Assembly (NCBI GenBank): GCA_005406025.1
Contig: BGZK01001457.1
Coordinates: 85,487-149,486 of the forward strand
Source of the DNA: Eumeta japonica
Lineage: Eukaryota > Arthropoda > Insecta > Lepidoptera > Psychidae
Length of the DNA stretch: 64,000 nucleotides
Reading direction: 5' to 3'
This document shows positions 36,820 through 50,056 of the stretch, in pieces. The notes beneath the pieces are model-generated. The model searched no databases. It was not told the DNA's origin and saw only the letters and a program-made list of their open reading frames with translations. The first letter of the stretch is position 1. Every line of letters starts with the position of its first letter. The position numbers were made by a program, and so were the translations under genes.

Positions 36820-38180
36820 GGTACACAATTCTCTCCTATGGAAGCTGATCTCTCAAAGGAGTGAATTAAATGCAAACGTAATTCATATCATGAAGAAACA
36901 CATGGTACGCTATTTTAATCGGTATTTCGGCTTTAGCATGGAGCCGACTTCTTATAGAAGTGCAGTGGGTACAAGCATAACTATTTTTTTAAGAAACACA
37001 TGAAACATTTTTAATTTTGGTCGGCATTTTGTCCTTAGTGTGGAACCAACCTACTATAAAACTAAATTGAGTACATATATAATTCATATCATGAAGTACC
37101 ATTTGAAACACTTAGTTTTGGTCGCCATTTTAGCCTTAGCATGGAGCCAACCTCATTGAAGTGCAATGGGTACAAGCATAGCTCATTTCATTAAGAAACA
37201 CATAGAATATTATTGTTATGGTCGGCATTTTGGCATCAGCATGAAATTGATCTCGCTTAGAAATAAAATGAGTACAAACATTGTTCATATCGTGAAGAAA
37301 CATATGAAACGTTGTAGTCTGCATTTCGGCCTTAGCATAAACCCGATCTCCCATTGGAGTAAATTCGAAAAAAATATAGGTTATATAAGAAACAAATGGA
37401 ATACAATTAGCTTTTGGTCGGAATTTCCGCCTTAGCATGGACCCGATCTCCCATCGGAGTAAATTCGGTAGAAATATAGGAAATAAAAGGGATACAATTA
37501 GCTTTCGGTCAGAATTTTGGCTTTAGCATAGAGCCAAAACCCCCCCTCGGAGTAAATTCGGTAGAAATATAGGTTAGTTATATAAGAAACAAAAGGGATA
37601 CAATTAGTTTTCGGTCGAAATTTCGGCTTTAACATGGAGCCGAAACCTCGCCTCGGAGTAATTTCGGTAGAAATATAGGTTATACAAGAAATAAAAGGGA
37701 TACAATTAGCTTTCGGTCGGAATTTTGGCTTTAGCATAGAGCCAAAACCCCCCCTCGGAGTAAATTCGGTAGAAATATAGGTTAGTTATATAAGAAACAA
37801 AAGGGATACAATTAGTTTTCGGTCGAAATTTCGGCTTTAACATGGAGCCGAAACCTCGCCTCGGAGTAATTTCGGTAGAAATATAGGTTATACAAGAAAT
37901 AAAAGGGATACAATTAGCTTTCGGTCGGAATTTTGGCTTTAGCATAGAGCCAAAACCCCCCCTCGGAGTAAATTCGGTAGAAATATGGGTTAGGTATATA
38001 AGAAACAAAAGGGATACAATTAGTTTTCGGTCGAAATTTCGGCTTTAACATGGAGTCGAAACCTCGCCTCGGAGTAAATTCGGTAGAAATATAAGTTATA
38101 TAAGAAACAAATGGGATACTATTAGCTTTTGGTCAGAATTTCGCCTTAGCATAGACCCGATTTCTCATCGAAGTGAATTC
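36820..38180. repeat. Tandem satellite, ~100-bp monomers with 208-bp higher-order unit
   Basis: The phrase 'ttagcatggagcc' or a variant recurs about every 100 bases from about 36,935 to 38,150. Monomers before 37,430 are diverged. From 37,515 an alternating dimer (ttttggctttagcatag / tttcggctttaacatgg) repeats with exact 208-base spacing (37,515; 37,723; 37,931) and near identity. The minus-strand ORFs here (37,498-38,008) are by-products. Confidence 0.95.
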
Positions 38181-38199
38181 GATACAAATGTAATTCATA

Positions 38200-41100
38200 T
38201 GATAAGAAAAAAAAAGGAACTATGGAATACGGCTATACGTAAAGAAATATGATTTATTAAAAATATTGTGCTCATTATTTTAGAAACTGATTTTGAACAA
38301 AGAAATTATTCATTGATATATTTAAAACAAAACATACAATTTTCTTTGTATATTTTATATGTTAAAATATACTTATGGTTTTTGCCTTTAAATTTATAAT
38401 ATAGAAAATAACTGAGACGATTTGGTTTTCATTTAAACAGTAAATTGAAATGCAAGTACTTTTTCAAAATTTAGATACACACAACTACATACAAATAAAC
38501 ACACATGCAGCACAACATTAATAAAGACATTTGTACAAATTAATCAGAAGGAGAAAAGGAAAACAACATTTTTTTATTATTTTTATCTAATTAATGTCTA
38601 CTTTGACAGTTTCTATGTTTTTCTATAAGACTTACATCATTTTAATCCGTTAAAGAATTTTATTAGATTAAGCAATGATTTCTTATTATGTTACAATACA
38701 GTATAATGCAAAATGTTATAATGCAAAATGAATAAGATAAAAAGCGCCATATGTATGACGTATTATAAGATATAAATTTTAATGCCCTTTCAACACAGTT
38801 CAAACCAAACAACAATTTATATTTCATAGTTTTATTACAAATACCGGAAACATTGTCTAAAGACAATGTTGTTGCAGCTCATTTCTGTGACAACTTTGTA
38901 TGTGATAGGACTTATCTACATATCTCCATGCAAATACATATGTACTTGTATCAATCGCGTAATGAAGTTGAAATCAAGTGACTTTTGGAAGATTTTTTTA
39001 AAATTACTTAATGATTACGCAAATTCCAATTACTACTGCAAAAATTATTCAAGAAAAATCAAGAAAATATTACTATAAAGACATTTAAAATCACCTCTAT
39101 TAGCCTTTTCACGAGGTCAAGCTCATCATCACCTCCGCCTCTGCTAATATAGCCTCTCTTTCCTACAATTTTTTAATGCAATAAAATATTAACAAAGAAC
39201 TGTAGACTACATGATTTTCAATGTCTGATCAACTTTAGGTATTGCAGCCCCCACCACACAATAACCCAGAATGTAAGTCTACAAGTGGAAGCCATTGCAA
39301 CTTGAAATAAAAAAACATATATATCTCCGCAGAGGGATGCAGACATGTGACATTATAAAAATCTAACATAATAACAAATCAAAATCACACATTCAACATT
39401 TAATAATAGTGACATGAACGTCATCAGGGTGCATTCAAATATTATACAAGCACATTTTCAACGATTTTAATTCCCTCTATATAAATGATCATAGATAAGA
39501 AAAACATGATCCCCTGTTTCATTTAGGCAGCCTACCACATTCAGCAGTGTAGACTTATATCAATTATCAAAGCTCTCATTCATTTCTAACAAGAAATATT
39601 TTAAGAAATTTAATACAACTATAACAAATATTGAATTGAAAACATTTTTATGTTTTGAAACCGTTTTTGTTTTTGAAAACATTTTATATCTTTATCCTAT
39701 ATAAAATTTAAAATATTCCCCATCCAAAATCTTTTATTAATAAAAAAGTGAACCCTTCCCAAATCTGCTAATTTAATACTTGAAGGCCCTCTTGTTATTG
39801 AAAATAAACATTTTAAAATCCAACTATTTCCTAAAGAAAAATTATAGTGTATATTAAATATAAAATGGAGTCCTATATATAGTATTTAGTCAAAATACAT
39901 AGAATACATGACCTTGTTCTCGATCCTAATCTGAATTTAGAATTGAAGCCTGATCAGCATTCATGTCATCGTCACTAACCATGACAATCTTTAATTTTAT
40001 TCTTGAAGAGAAATTGTGCATTTTTGTTTTCCTACTTTAAATATATTTAAAAAAAGATGAAACACATTTAAAAAACTATATACTAAACAGGAATTAAAAC
40101 AATACACATGTATAGAGTGAATTTATTATATTAAAAACCCTTAAATCCTTGAAAGGACAAACTAAAACGTTAGAGAATTGATGTTGAAGTAACATTACTG
40201 GCACAACAGTAACCAGTATTGGTCTTGTGAAGTCAGAGATCATCAGATACATACTTACCGATCAAAAATATAAGTTTCTGATTATGTGACCACTGTATAG
40301 TATATCATAAACTGTATTATTATGTGGCACTGGCAAAATCCAATACACATGTGGAAAAATGTTATAATTAACTAGTATCTATAATTTTTTTCCTTTTCAG
40401 TCAGTTTTCTGTATTAAAATTTTTAAAAAAGCTGTATATTTTAAATTGCGGCTGAAAATATGAAAAAAATGTTAATTGACAATATTGTAATAGACAGTTG
40501 ATCTAGTTTCACTTGAATATTATACAAGTAAATATTACTAAATGTCGATCACTAATATTCTGATCAGATTTGTATTTAAACAATTTTTAGGTATATACAA
40601 TTGTTTCTTCAAGAAATGGTGAAAGCATTCATGAAAAAAGAAGGAAGTGAAATACTATCATATGGATAAGATTCAGAATTAATCTATATATACATACATA
40701 TATAATGAAAACCATTTTTTTCTTTTCCACACATCAGTTAAAATTACTAAATATATCAGTATAAAAATTTGACCAATAGATTTGGAATCATTTGTAATGA
40801 TTTTAGGGTATTTATATCTTGAATTCCATACACCCTACACCATTTTTATTTCATTTTATAACCTACAACACTACCCTAACCTATAGTGAATTAAGCGAGT
40901 GGCAACAAGGATAATTTTTTTTTTTTTTGGTTTCTGTAGATTTTGTTTTAATTACATCACTAAATAATGAATAAATATTAATTAATATTTCCTGAAGCTA
41001 AAAACTTTTTCTTTTTTCAATAACAATTGTTTAATTAGATGAAATATTTAATGTTGTCTTATATTCAGCTATATTCAATACAATATGCTGTTTCACGAAA

Positions 41101-42707
41101 AAAAAATGATACTAATCAATTCCAAGATAAGCCAAATAGTCAAAACATAGTGCAACGATTAGGTATGATGTCACTTTTAATGCCATGTTTATTTATACAT
41201 ACTATATTTTGAGCTTCGCTATCTCTGGACGCCCTAAATACAAAGATCGTTTGGCGCAACTGTTGCCATCTGTCAAACTATGTAATATGTCACATTTACA
41301 CAATATTTATATTGTTATATTACTTACTTATGTAAACAGAAATAATCATTGTGTTATTTGCTAATATAACTTTTGTTTCTGTTATTTATTTGGAAATTTG
41401 GCCAAAAATTATTTGTTGAAAAAAACTAGGCAATTTTAAAGACACAAAGCAAATATAAACAATAAGTATATAAACTGAAATATACTTTTTTTAATTTATA
41501 TCTAAATTCTAAATATAAATATGACAAAAACAATGTTAGCTTCAATTTATTACAAGCAACAGGCGTAAAGATTCAAGTGTTTTACCTTACTTCATAGCCA
41601 CACCCACCCATTAATTACTCACATGGCTTTTAAATGTTGTATAGTCTTTAATTCAATATATATTTAGATGAAAAGCTAATAAACAAAACAAAGGTTAAAA
41701 TACTGCAAAATAAGACAAAAAAAAAACAAATTTAGCAACATTTTCATATATAATTTATTCAAATGAAATTTTTGATACATTACAGGATACTTGGATAATT
41801 AAAGTACGTTTCTTTTTAAATTAATTAATTACAAAATAATCCTTAGTGACATAATAATCATTAATCATAATATAAAAAGGGAATACCACATAACTCACTT
41901 GCCAAGTCGCGCTCTCCAAGCTTTTATAAACATTTAAAAGCACAATATTTATATATCTCCAATTATATACCTTCAAATTTCCTTGAGCAACCTGCAATCT
42001 TTTTAATTTAACAATGAAATTATTGAACATGTTTGTGCTTTGAACTTGGATAATGCTGTTTTAAAGCTATATGGACAATGTTAAATTAACTACCATTAAA
42101 TGCACCATTAGAAGTGAGTCCACATTTTCGATTAAGATTGCATATTTTCACAAGCTTCATACAGTGAACATTACACTGAACAGTCTCATTAGGACTTTGA
42201 TGTATATAGTAAAATAATACACATGGAATACTGAAACACCAAAAGAAATTATTTACAAGTGACCAAAAGCTGTTTGAATTGCATATACACTGTCAATTTG
42301 GATAATAAACTGTGATTATTATAAAAATATGTAGTGCAGAATGACTTAGATTATTAAAATGTCATAAACAAGGGTTTGCACAGGCCACATACAGTCAAAC
42401 TGTGAGGCGCTGAGCTCTAACCGATATCGATCCCTACACTCCTAACGCTTGTGATCAACACTACTATTGACTCCGGTGGACATCGACTCACAATAAGACA
42501 ATACTAGCATTATCAATATACTTTTACATCACTGCGACTGCAAAAAAAGTCGACGTTCACTTTTCATTCTGATAGTAACAAAATGCAATAAAATTCAACA
42601 GTTACCATAGCAATTTCTCTATATAGTCATAGATAAGTGATGGTGGCGGGCGCTGAGGCTCACGCGAGCACGTAATAGGCGGCCGCCGGCGCCGCCGCGG
42701 CGGGACA
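38200..42707. other. Gene-poor AT-rich stretch
   Basis: No exon-like sequence seen on either strand. A segment near 40,822-40,905 is related to 9,893-9,960. The part next to 42,707 probably includes the 3' UTR of the capping protein gene on the minus strand. Perhaps undetected 3' UTRs lie here. Confidence 0.6.
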
Positions 42708-43577
42708 TCATTGGCTCTTCAGCTCCTTACCGATGGTGTACGACACGATGCGCGCCCAGTCGATCTTGGTACGCGTAACGGGCAACTGCCTCCGCAGCGC
42801 TTTGAAGGTAGTATCGCTCATGGTCTTATAGTTGTCGGATATCGCACTCTGATACTCATTCTCGGCCTCACGTACCGCCGCCACGAACTCCCGCGCCATA
42901 GCCGCCTCACCAATGGCCACGAGGGACGCACGCACTTCTTTCGAACTGACAAGCTGAACATTACCGTCCTCGTAGTAATGCACCTGTACCCGCAGCACGC
43001 CTCGCAGCTCGCTAGCACCACCCGCGCCCGTCGTCAGCGTCCATACAGATCGCCATCTTCCATTCCAATAGTTCTTGGGTTGAAACTGGTGGTCTTCGAT
43101 GCACGCAACGAGCGATACAGCACCGGAGTCCAGAGTACGGCCCACCACGAGACTGGCTCCGTGCTTGTAGTGCGCGGCCACATACGCGGTCAACTCGTCA
43201 TCGAGCGCAGAACGCCACACCTCGGCGGTGCGATCGTTTTCGAATGGCTCGAGATCGGACGCTTCCTTTCGAAGGTGATCATAACGGAAAGATCTTTTAG
43301 CGCGCGGATCAAAAAACCGACCACCGCCCAACTCGTTATGGTCAGTGACGAGCGTAGCTAGTTCGGCGCCCTCGAGTCGTACAGGCGTCAGCTGGTCCTT
43401 GTTGTATTGAGCGAAAGCGTGGCTCGCGCCTTCTTTCAGTAAGCTGTCGTTGTTTAATAACACGCGGACATCATTGAACACTTCATTGAATTCACCCGGT
43501 GGCGAGTGTAGAATGAAATCAGACACTATACGAACTTTTTCTTGATCACTAATCACTTCGTCACCATCCGCCGCCAT
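42708..43577 (-). CDS. cpa: F-actin capping protein subunit alpha
   Basis: CapZ alpha forms a heterodimer with the beta subunit that caps actin filament barbed ends in the cytoplasm. The 289-residue product starts [20 protein letters not shown] and contains the family signatures [49 protein letters not shown] (signature 1), [19 protein letters not shown] (signature 2) and, at the C-terminus, [17 protein letters not shown]. Vertebrate and fly proteins are about 286 residues, so it is full length. I chose the second in-frame Met (43,577) over 43,658 because upstream residues are not conserved. No intron is present. The frame is intact, so it is likely functional. Confidence 0.98.
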   Translation of the reverse strand: MAADGDEVISDQEKVRIVSDFILHSPPGEFNEVFNDVRVLLNNDSLLKEGASHAFAQYNKDQLTPVRLEGAELATLVTDHNELGGGRFFDPRAKRSFRYDHLRKEASDLEPFENDRTAEVWRSALDDELTAYVAAHYKHGASLVVGRTLDSGAVSLVACIEDHQFQPKNYWNGRWRSVWTLTTGAGGASELRGVLRVQVHYYEDGNVQLVSSKEVRASLVAIGEAAMAREFVAAVREAENEYQSAISDNYKTMSDTTFKALRRQLPVTRTKIDWARIVSYTIGKELKSQ

Positions 43578-44346
43578 CTTCGTGACTTTTGACACAATTA
43601 ACATGATGATTGACGTTTCAATGTGATTGAAAAAAAACTTAATATGGATTGATGACATTTATGGATATATGGATGTTTGTTAATCGAACTATCGTAGTGC
43701 TTTCACACAGAACCAATCCAAAAAACATTTGAATCTTGGTCAGTATGAAACGAAACAAAAAAACGAAGAGACAAAATCAGAATTAAAACGAGCTAAAAAC
43801 CAAATAACGAATTCCTAGTTTTTTTTTTCTAAGTTTACCCCTAGCTCTTATATTTTTATAACTTCTATATTCTATAGTGCTTTTACGTCATAAAAGAGAG
43901 ACATTTTTGTTACAGATCAATGAGCTCTTTTTTATACATTAATATTATAAGTATTCTATTTGATTCAGTTTGAATATCGAAAAATCGTGTTTTGCAAAAC
44001 CTTATAATATAACAATATATTTAATTTTCAAATGGAAGCGGATAGAAATAAGAAAAAAGTTCAAAAAGATTTGTGTAATGATTTTATTATGTATTAATTT
44101 TTATTATATATTAGATATTTTTTATTTTAAAACCATATATGTGACTGTTTTAGATGACTTTTACCATTTAAGTCTTTCATCTTTCAAATATGTAGTCAAA
44201 TAAGTTATTAGAATTTTCAATGAACAAATGCAAATAACATAAATTATATCAAAATACGCTTACTGCGTTCGATTTCAAGAAAATATACAGCATTTACTAC
44301 TTTCTACTTTTCGATCTTTTTTGATTAAACTAATTGATTAGATAAA
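43578..44346. other. Intergenic, upstream of capping protein gene
   Basis: Should contain the capping-protein promoter on the minus strand; no TATA or strong Inr identified. Otherwise AT-rich. The 77-codon ORF at 43,970 is low-complexity and rejected. Confidence 0.6.
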
Positions 44347-44352
44347 TTACGT

Positions 44353-44354
<2 letters not shown>

Positions 44355-44418
<64 letters not shown>
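44355..44418. repeat. (TA)n microsatellite, ~32 units
   Basis: Uninterrupted TA/AT run of about 64 bases. Confidence 0.97.
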
Positions 44419-44422
<4 letters not shown>

Positions 44423-44649
44423 ATTATAGGGCATACTAATGTTTATTATTAGCAAATAAATATAAATAACTTTGACGTGAAAGACGACAAGCAAACTTCA
44501 ATTGCCCAGGCATTGCATAATTAAATATAGAATTTATTTATACACTCAACCTGTCTAAAAATGTAACTAAAAATAAATAAAATGAAATAAGCCTTTATTG
44601 CTGAGCTTACAACAATTAATTCTTAAGTATTACTATAGATCGGTACTTT

Positions 44650-45395
44650 TTTCCTCAGCTTATCCTTCGACATAGGCCTCATATAAGGATTTCCACTTAT
44701 CCCTGTTCCTCGCAATTCTCATCTATTCTGGACCAGCAGTTCTCCTTAAGTCTTCTTCCTAGGTTTTAGTTGTCTCTCTTTGTTGTTCCTTTTCCCATCT
44801 CTGGAGTACCATTGATATTGTTTTTGTCCATTTCCCATTCCTCTCTCTTAACATGTGTCCTGTGCATTTCCATTTTAATGTTTTACATATTTTTCCGGCA
44901 TCTTTAAATTTAGTTTTTTTTTTATATTTTCTAATCTTACCCTATCTCGTCTTTTTACCCCAATTATATTTCTCTCTATTTAATTTTGGCATACGTTTAT
45001 TATCCTTTTAAGTTTTTCCGTTAATGCCCATGTTTGGCATCCATATGTGAAACATGGCAAAATGCACATGTTGTATACTTTTCTTTTCTCTTTCATTGGC
45101 ATGTCTTGATTTTTCATGATTTCGCTTTAAGACAAATATCTTTTCCAAGTACTGGCTATCCTTCTGCGTAGTATCACTTGGCACTATTAACTGTCCGAGC
45201 TACAAGTATTCTTCTACATAATCTGTTTCCTTTATATTAACTCTGATGTTATAGTTTGTGTACCGTTAGTCATAATTTTTGTTTTATTTGTGTTCATTGA
45301 ACGTCCTGTCTTCGCACTTTCATCCGATAATTGTTGTAACATTTGCTTTAGCCTTTTTGGGCACTAAGAAAAGAGGATCAGGTCATCTGCGAAAC
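44650..45395 (-). pseudogene. RTE RT catalytic core to C-terminus, 3' half
   Basis: Minus strand: FADDLILFS at about 45,390, then KRLKQMLQQL and NTNKTKIM, and the C-terminal KWKSLYEAYVEG-stop at about 44,651. Several frameshifts intervene. Confidence 0.8.
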
Positions 45396-45446
45396 GGTTT
45401 ATATTGAATCGTGAATTAAAGGTGGTTTAAAGTTTCACCGTTTATA

Positions 45447-45707
45447 TTGAATCGGTTTTTGTCTAGTACAGACCATTGCCGAAACCTATACCAAAATAAG
45501 AAACCCAAATTAAATACTAGCCAAAATATCGAAACAGAAGATGAGCTAGTACCAAAAATACTACTGCAAGAAACAATAAAAGCAATCAATGCCCAAAAAA
45601 GAGGTAGGACACCTGGAATCGATAAGATAACCAACGAAATACTATTAGCAAACGCAGCGGTGATTGCTCCCATATTAACGGACTTATACAATGACATTAT
45701 AGACTAA
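45447..45707 (+). pseudogene. RTE RT fragment, inverted 5' half
   Basis: An 86-codon open stretch with RGRTPGIDKITNEILL, the RT 'GkapGpDgI.nE.lk' block. The same fragment continues after a frameshift with NYRPISLISNVYKVFS and DYNKAFDSLE to about 46,266. Confidence 0.85.
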
Positions 45708-46487
45708 AAGCATACCGGCCGATTGGACCACATCAATAATAATACTGCTACATAAAAAGAGAGATACAGGTGAAATAGGTAATTATAGACCAATCAGTCT
45801 GATATCCAATGTTTATAAAGTTTTTTCTAAAATAATTCTGTCTCGAATCACACCAACACTTGACTTCCATCAAGTAAATAAACAGGCTAGCTTCCGAAGC
45901 AAAAATTCAACCGTACATCATATACATGTACATAGGCAAGTTCTACAAAAATATAAAGAATACAATGAAACCTATTATCTGGGATTTGTTGATTATAATA
46001 AGGCTTTTGACTCATTGGAACGTGATACTATCTGAGAAACACTACATATGCAGGGAATACAAAGAAAGTATTAAATATTTAAAAATATCTACTCAAACAG
46101 CAAAGCACAAATCAGACTAGAAACAACAAGAAAGGTTTCCTATTGAGAGGGGTACAGTAAAAAATGACCCCGTATTACCCAAACAGTTTTGGACAACCTT
46201 GGAGATGTTATTTAGAAATCTGTATTGGGACAAAAAATATAACTAACACATATTAAATCACCTACCTTTTTTTTTTTTTTTTTTTTTTTGTTTCCCTCTT
46301 GCGACGAGGAGGGTAAAAAAGGTCTATCCTGCACACCCTCGCGCCCGTACGCGTGGGTAGTGTGGGACTGAAACCCACTAAAAAATTCCTCCTGAAAGTG
46401 AAGTAATTGGGTCGGCTATGCTATTTAGTCGGTTGAGACGAGTCGGATGACAAGTCAGACGACTTTGATAGCTTCACCGAGTGCCGT

Positions 46488-46889
46488 TATCCGCGGCATT
46501 CCTACCGATTTCCCGGTAGACGAAATCCAAGCCGACCTCTGCGGCCAGGGCTTCCCTGTGCACTCAGTGCACAGACTTTGCCGCAGAGACGGCTCACCAT
46601 TATGGCTAGTTCTCGCCGTCCTTCCCAGGACCGAGAAAGCCAAGAATATATTCAATAATCTGAACATGGTATGTGGCCTCTCGGGTATCGAGTAGAGGCC
46701 CCACAAGAAAGGAGGTCAGGGCAGTGCCACCGCTGCCAGTTGTACGCAGCCACGCGGCCGCCAACTGTCATGCACATGCGCTGCGTGAAATGTTACGTCC
46801 CACATTGGACCAGAGAGTGCCCGCATACTCGTGAGTCAGGAGAAAAACCCTCCTGCGTAAATTTCTCCAGCGCATACGGCCAACTATAG
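46488..46889 (+). pseudogene. Jockey-like gag remnant (PRE_C2HC and zinc knuckles)
   Basis: AVIRGIPTDFPVDEIQADL, FPVHSVHRL, PRTEKAKNIF match the PRE_C2HC domain. After a frameshift, QCHRCQLY and RCVKCYVPHWTRECPH are CCHC-type knuckles. The N-terminus of gag is missing at the junction with the inverted UTR. Confidence 0.85.
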
Positions 46890-47357
46890 GGATGTCCGAA
46901 AGCCCCTAAATTTATGTCTTATAATAGGCCTAATCCCAATAGGCCTAAAGAGAGTGAGCCCGTAGCTCCCACCTCGGGATCTAAATAACTTCCCCGATCT
47001 TGCGGGAAACAAACCAACCCCCGGCCTCTCGCCCCGTCAACCCGTGGGTAGAAACCAAAGCCCACGCTGCCACCGAGGGCCGCTCCGGACCCGTCTGGAG
47101 AAGCTGTCCGCCGCGAGCCACCCGTGTCGCTCCCCGCTTCCGCGACCGCGGGCACCACATCGTTTGAAGACGACATCCAAACGGTGATGTCCATCCTTCG
47201 CGCCGTTAAGAGCTCAGAGATTTCGGAATTCGCCCGAGATTTCCGAGCGTGCAGTAACGTCGAAGAGAACTCATGGTTCTCGTCAGATACCATCACCTGA
47301 TGGTTAAATTAGAGTCTATATAAATGTCTGCACCGGGTGTAGGCTTTCCTCCCTCAG

Positions 47358-50056
47358 TTGGGCGCCTCAAACCAAAATATTAGATTATTATCATTTAACG
47401 CTTGCGGTCTAACTTCGAACGTTTTAGAGTTAAAAAATGTATGTCGGAGAACAGCATCGATATCGCTCTCGTACAAGAAACATATCTTAAACCGAATAGG
47501 CCTAAAGCCTGCAGCATCGCAGGCTAATCCAACTACGAACGGACAGGACATACAGTAGTAAGGTACCGCTCTGTACTACAGACGCTCCCTACATTGCGGC
47601 CCTATTAATATTCCTCCACTTACAAATATGGAAGCCACGGGTTGTAGACTCGCTATGACGGGCCATAGTACACTCGTCATAGTCTCGGTCTCCCTCTCTC
47701 CAAAACAGTTGCTCCGGCGCGACCTAAGAGCCCTCTTTGCCTTAGGGGATGTCATCCTCTTCGGTGATTTCAATTGTAAAACATAAGATGGGGCTGCCCA
47801 TCTAACAATTATAACGGAATTAAACTCGACGAACTCGAGGACAGACTAGACTTCGGAATCATCGCGCCCTCTACGTCGACATGTTTTCCCCATGTCGTCA
47901 CACATAGACCCTCGACGATAGATATCGCACTCACTAAAGGAGTTGCACTTAATTTCAATATTGAGACAATACACGGTCTCACGTCTGACCACCGACCGGT
48001 TATAAAATGGGACCTCCCGACGGCGGGAGGCCTATTCCCATCCACAAAATTACTAATGGAAAAGTGTCGACCGCGATTGAAAATCGACACTCCAAACCTC
48101 AATAGCATTCCCAATGACATCGCGTCTACAGACGAGATTGACCTTGCCATAGGTGCTCTTACCAACCACGTCAGGACGGTGGTCGAGAGCGAGCGGGAGG
48201 TTCCGGCATCCTCGGATCGCTGGAAGTTTCCGCCTATCCAATTGATAAGAGCAAAAACGCAGCTTTGCGCGCGCGAGCATATCCCACTCGAGGTACAGAT
48301 CAGGCGAGAGCTCTCCAACGCGAAGTGAAGCTCGCGTTCGGGAATTCGAAATGAGAGTTGGAGCGACCTCATGGAGGAATCAAACCACACAAAGCGTTTT
48401 GGGCAGTTACCAAAGCGCTCAAAACCGAGGATATACCCTATACCCCCACTCAAAACCTGATAATTCAGTGGCCATAGACGACGCGGAGATAGCAGAGTGC
48501 CTTGCAGACTCTATAGAGACTCAATGCTCTCACGCTTCCCTCCATCGCTCATATCAGTCGCATCGAGGAAGGGTTCTCCAAAACTTCCCTCGAACCCAAA
48601 GACGATCTGGCTCCCGTCTCACTCAGCGAAGTCAAACGCTAGTGAAATCACTTAATACCAGAAAGGCACCGGGCCTCGATGGTATTAGTAATAAAACAAT
48701 CAAATGCTTTTCTATACCGTTGTTAAGCTTACTGGTCGCGATTTTTAACGCGTGCATAAAGCTATTTTCCTCTCCTGCCTGGAAGGCGGAGGTTATAGGC
48801 ATCCACAAGCCAGGGAAACTACGCGACCCTCCTGCCAGCTACAGACCGATCAGCCTCCTGAGCGGTCTGGGCAAATATTCGAAAAATTCTCAAAACTCGC
48901 CTTAGCGATCACCTCCTAGGGAAGGCCTTATCATAGATGAACAGTTCGGTTTTCGCCCAGCCCATTCTTGTCCACAGCAAGTCCTCCGCTTAGTAGAGTA
49001 TGTCTCAGGGCTTTGAAACCAGAACGCACCGTAGCTGTCTTCTTTGATGTAGCCAAGGCCTTCGATAGGGTATGGCACCAGGTCTGATTTATAAGTTATA
49101 TTCTCTCCAAGTACCAGATCGCCTCATAATCACTATTCAAAATTATTTAGCAAACAGACATTTCACATTTAGGCATGAGCGCACTCACTCGACAAGACGT
49201 CTTATCAGAGCAGGAGTTCCTCAAGGCTCCACCCTCTCTCCTCTCTGCTGTACTCCGCGTACACAAACGATGTACCGCGACCGTCGTCATCTGGCGTCCA
49301 ACTCGCGTTATTCGCGGACGATACGCGCTCTTTACGGAAATAGGAATAGGAGCACCCGATTCACTCCCTCTCCAGAGGGCCATTGACGAGCTAGGTCAAT
49401 GGTTCCGGAAGTGGAGGATAGAAGTAAACCCGACAAATCAGCAGCCATACAATTCAAGTATGGTAAGATTAGGAGTCGACTCATTGTCGACAAAACACTC
49501 CCAATCTTAAAATGTTGGATGCGATCATTCCGTGGCAACGGAACTACTACTTAGGAGTCACGCTCGATAAAAATCTACACTTCCGAGATCATATCGAGGC
49601 GTGTTAGAAATACTGCACTTTTCTACAAAGCAAGGCTCGGGGCCGTGCTCGGTAGAAAAAGTAAACTATCTAGACGTAATAAACGTACCATATACAAAAT
49701 GTGCATTGGGACGGTGATGACATACGCGTCTCCCGTCTTCGCTCACGCCTCCAAAAGCACTACATAGACTACAGGTAATACAGAATAAATTCTGTAGAGC
49801 CGCAACGGATGCACATTGGTGTGTTCGTAATTCAATTCTCCATAGGGACTTTCCCACTATTTCCAAATATATGAAGGACGCATCAGAAGCGATTCTTCGA
49901 CATCGCGGGATCACATCCAATGCGCTCCTACGCGGCGGTTGACTATCAACCGCCGCATCCACCTTATCCGTAGGCCACGAAACGTACTTACCGATCCACC
50001 TGACGCTCTTACAGCGGCGGTTGAAAGCTATTGACGTCAACGACACGCATGACTGA
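47358..50056 (+). pseudogene. Jockey-like endonuclease/reverse transcriptase pseudogene
   Basis: Broken over several frames. Recognisable blocks: endonuclease N-terminus (NIRLLSFNACGLTSNV, then IALVQETYLKP), 'ITELNSTN..' region, APGLDGISNKTIK at about 48,665, SYRPISLLSGLG at about 48,838, FDVAKAFDRVWH at about 49,050, RAGVPQGSTLSP at about 49,205, LFADDT at about 49,312. Conserved C-terminal ILHRDFPTISKYMK is at about 49,840. ORFs on the minus strand over this span are shadows. Confidence 0.88.

Larger units (their letters stand above)
44570..46266 (-). mobile_element. RTE-like non-LTR retrotransposon with internal inversion
   Basis: The minus strand from about 45,395 down reads RFADDLILFS (reverse transcriptase YADD-type core) through the C-terminus ending RDKWKSLYEAYVEG-stop (about 44,650) and an AATAAAGGC-type 3' end near 44,580. 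The plus strand from about 45,440 to 46,266 reads the earlier RT blocks: RGRTPGIDKITNE, NYRPISLISNVYK, FVDYNKAFDSLE, ending NHLP, exactly where FADD should follow. Thus the 5' half is inverted relative to the 3' half. Frameshifts and stops make it dead. Confidence 0.88.

Noticed and set aside
37498..38008. Repetitive ORFs with KPKFRPKANCIPF units
   Set aside because: They derive from the 208-bp satellite; 208 is not a multiple of three, so no continuous repeat protein exists.
42711..43361. 216-codon plus-strand ORF
   Set aside because: Antisense shadow of the capping protein alpha gene.
43578..43658. 27-codon N-terminal extension of capping protein alpha
   Set aside because: Not present in family members; the Met at 43,577 gives the expected length and N-terminus.
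47809..48453. 214-codon minus-strand ORF
   Set aside because: Shadow of the jockey-like endonuclease/RT pseudogene.
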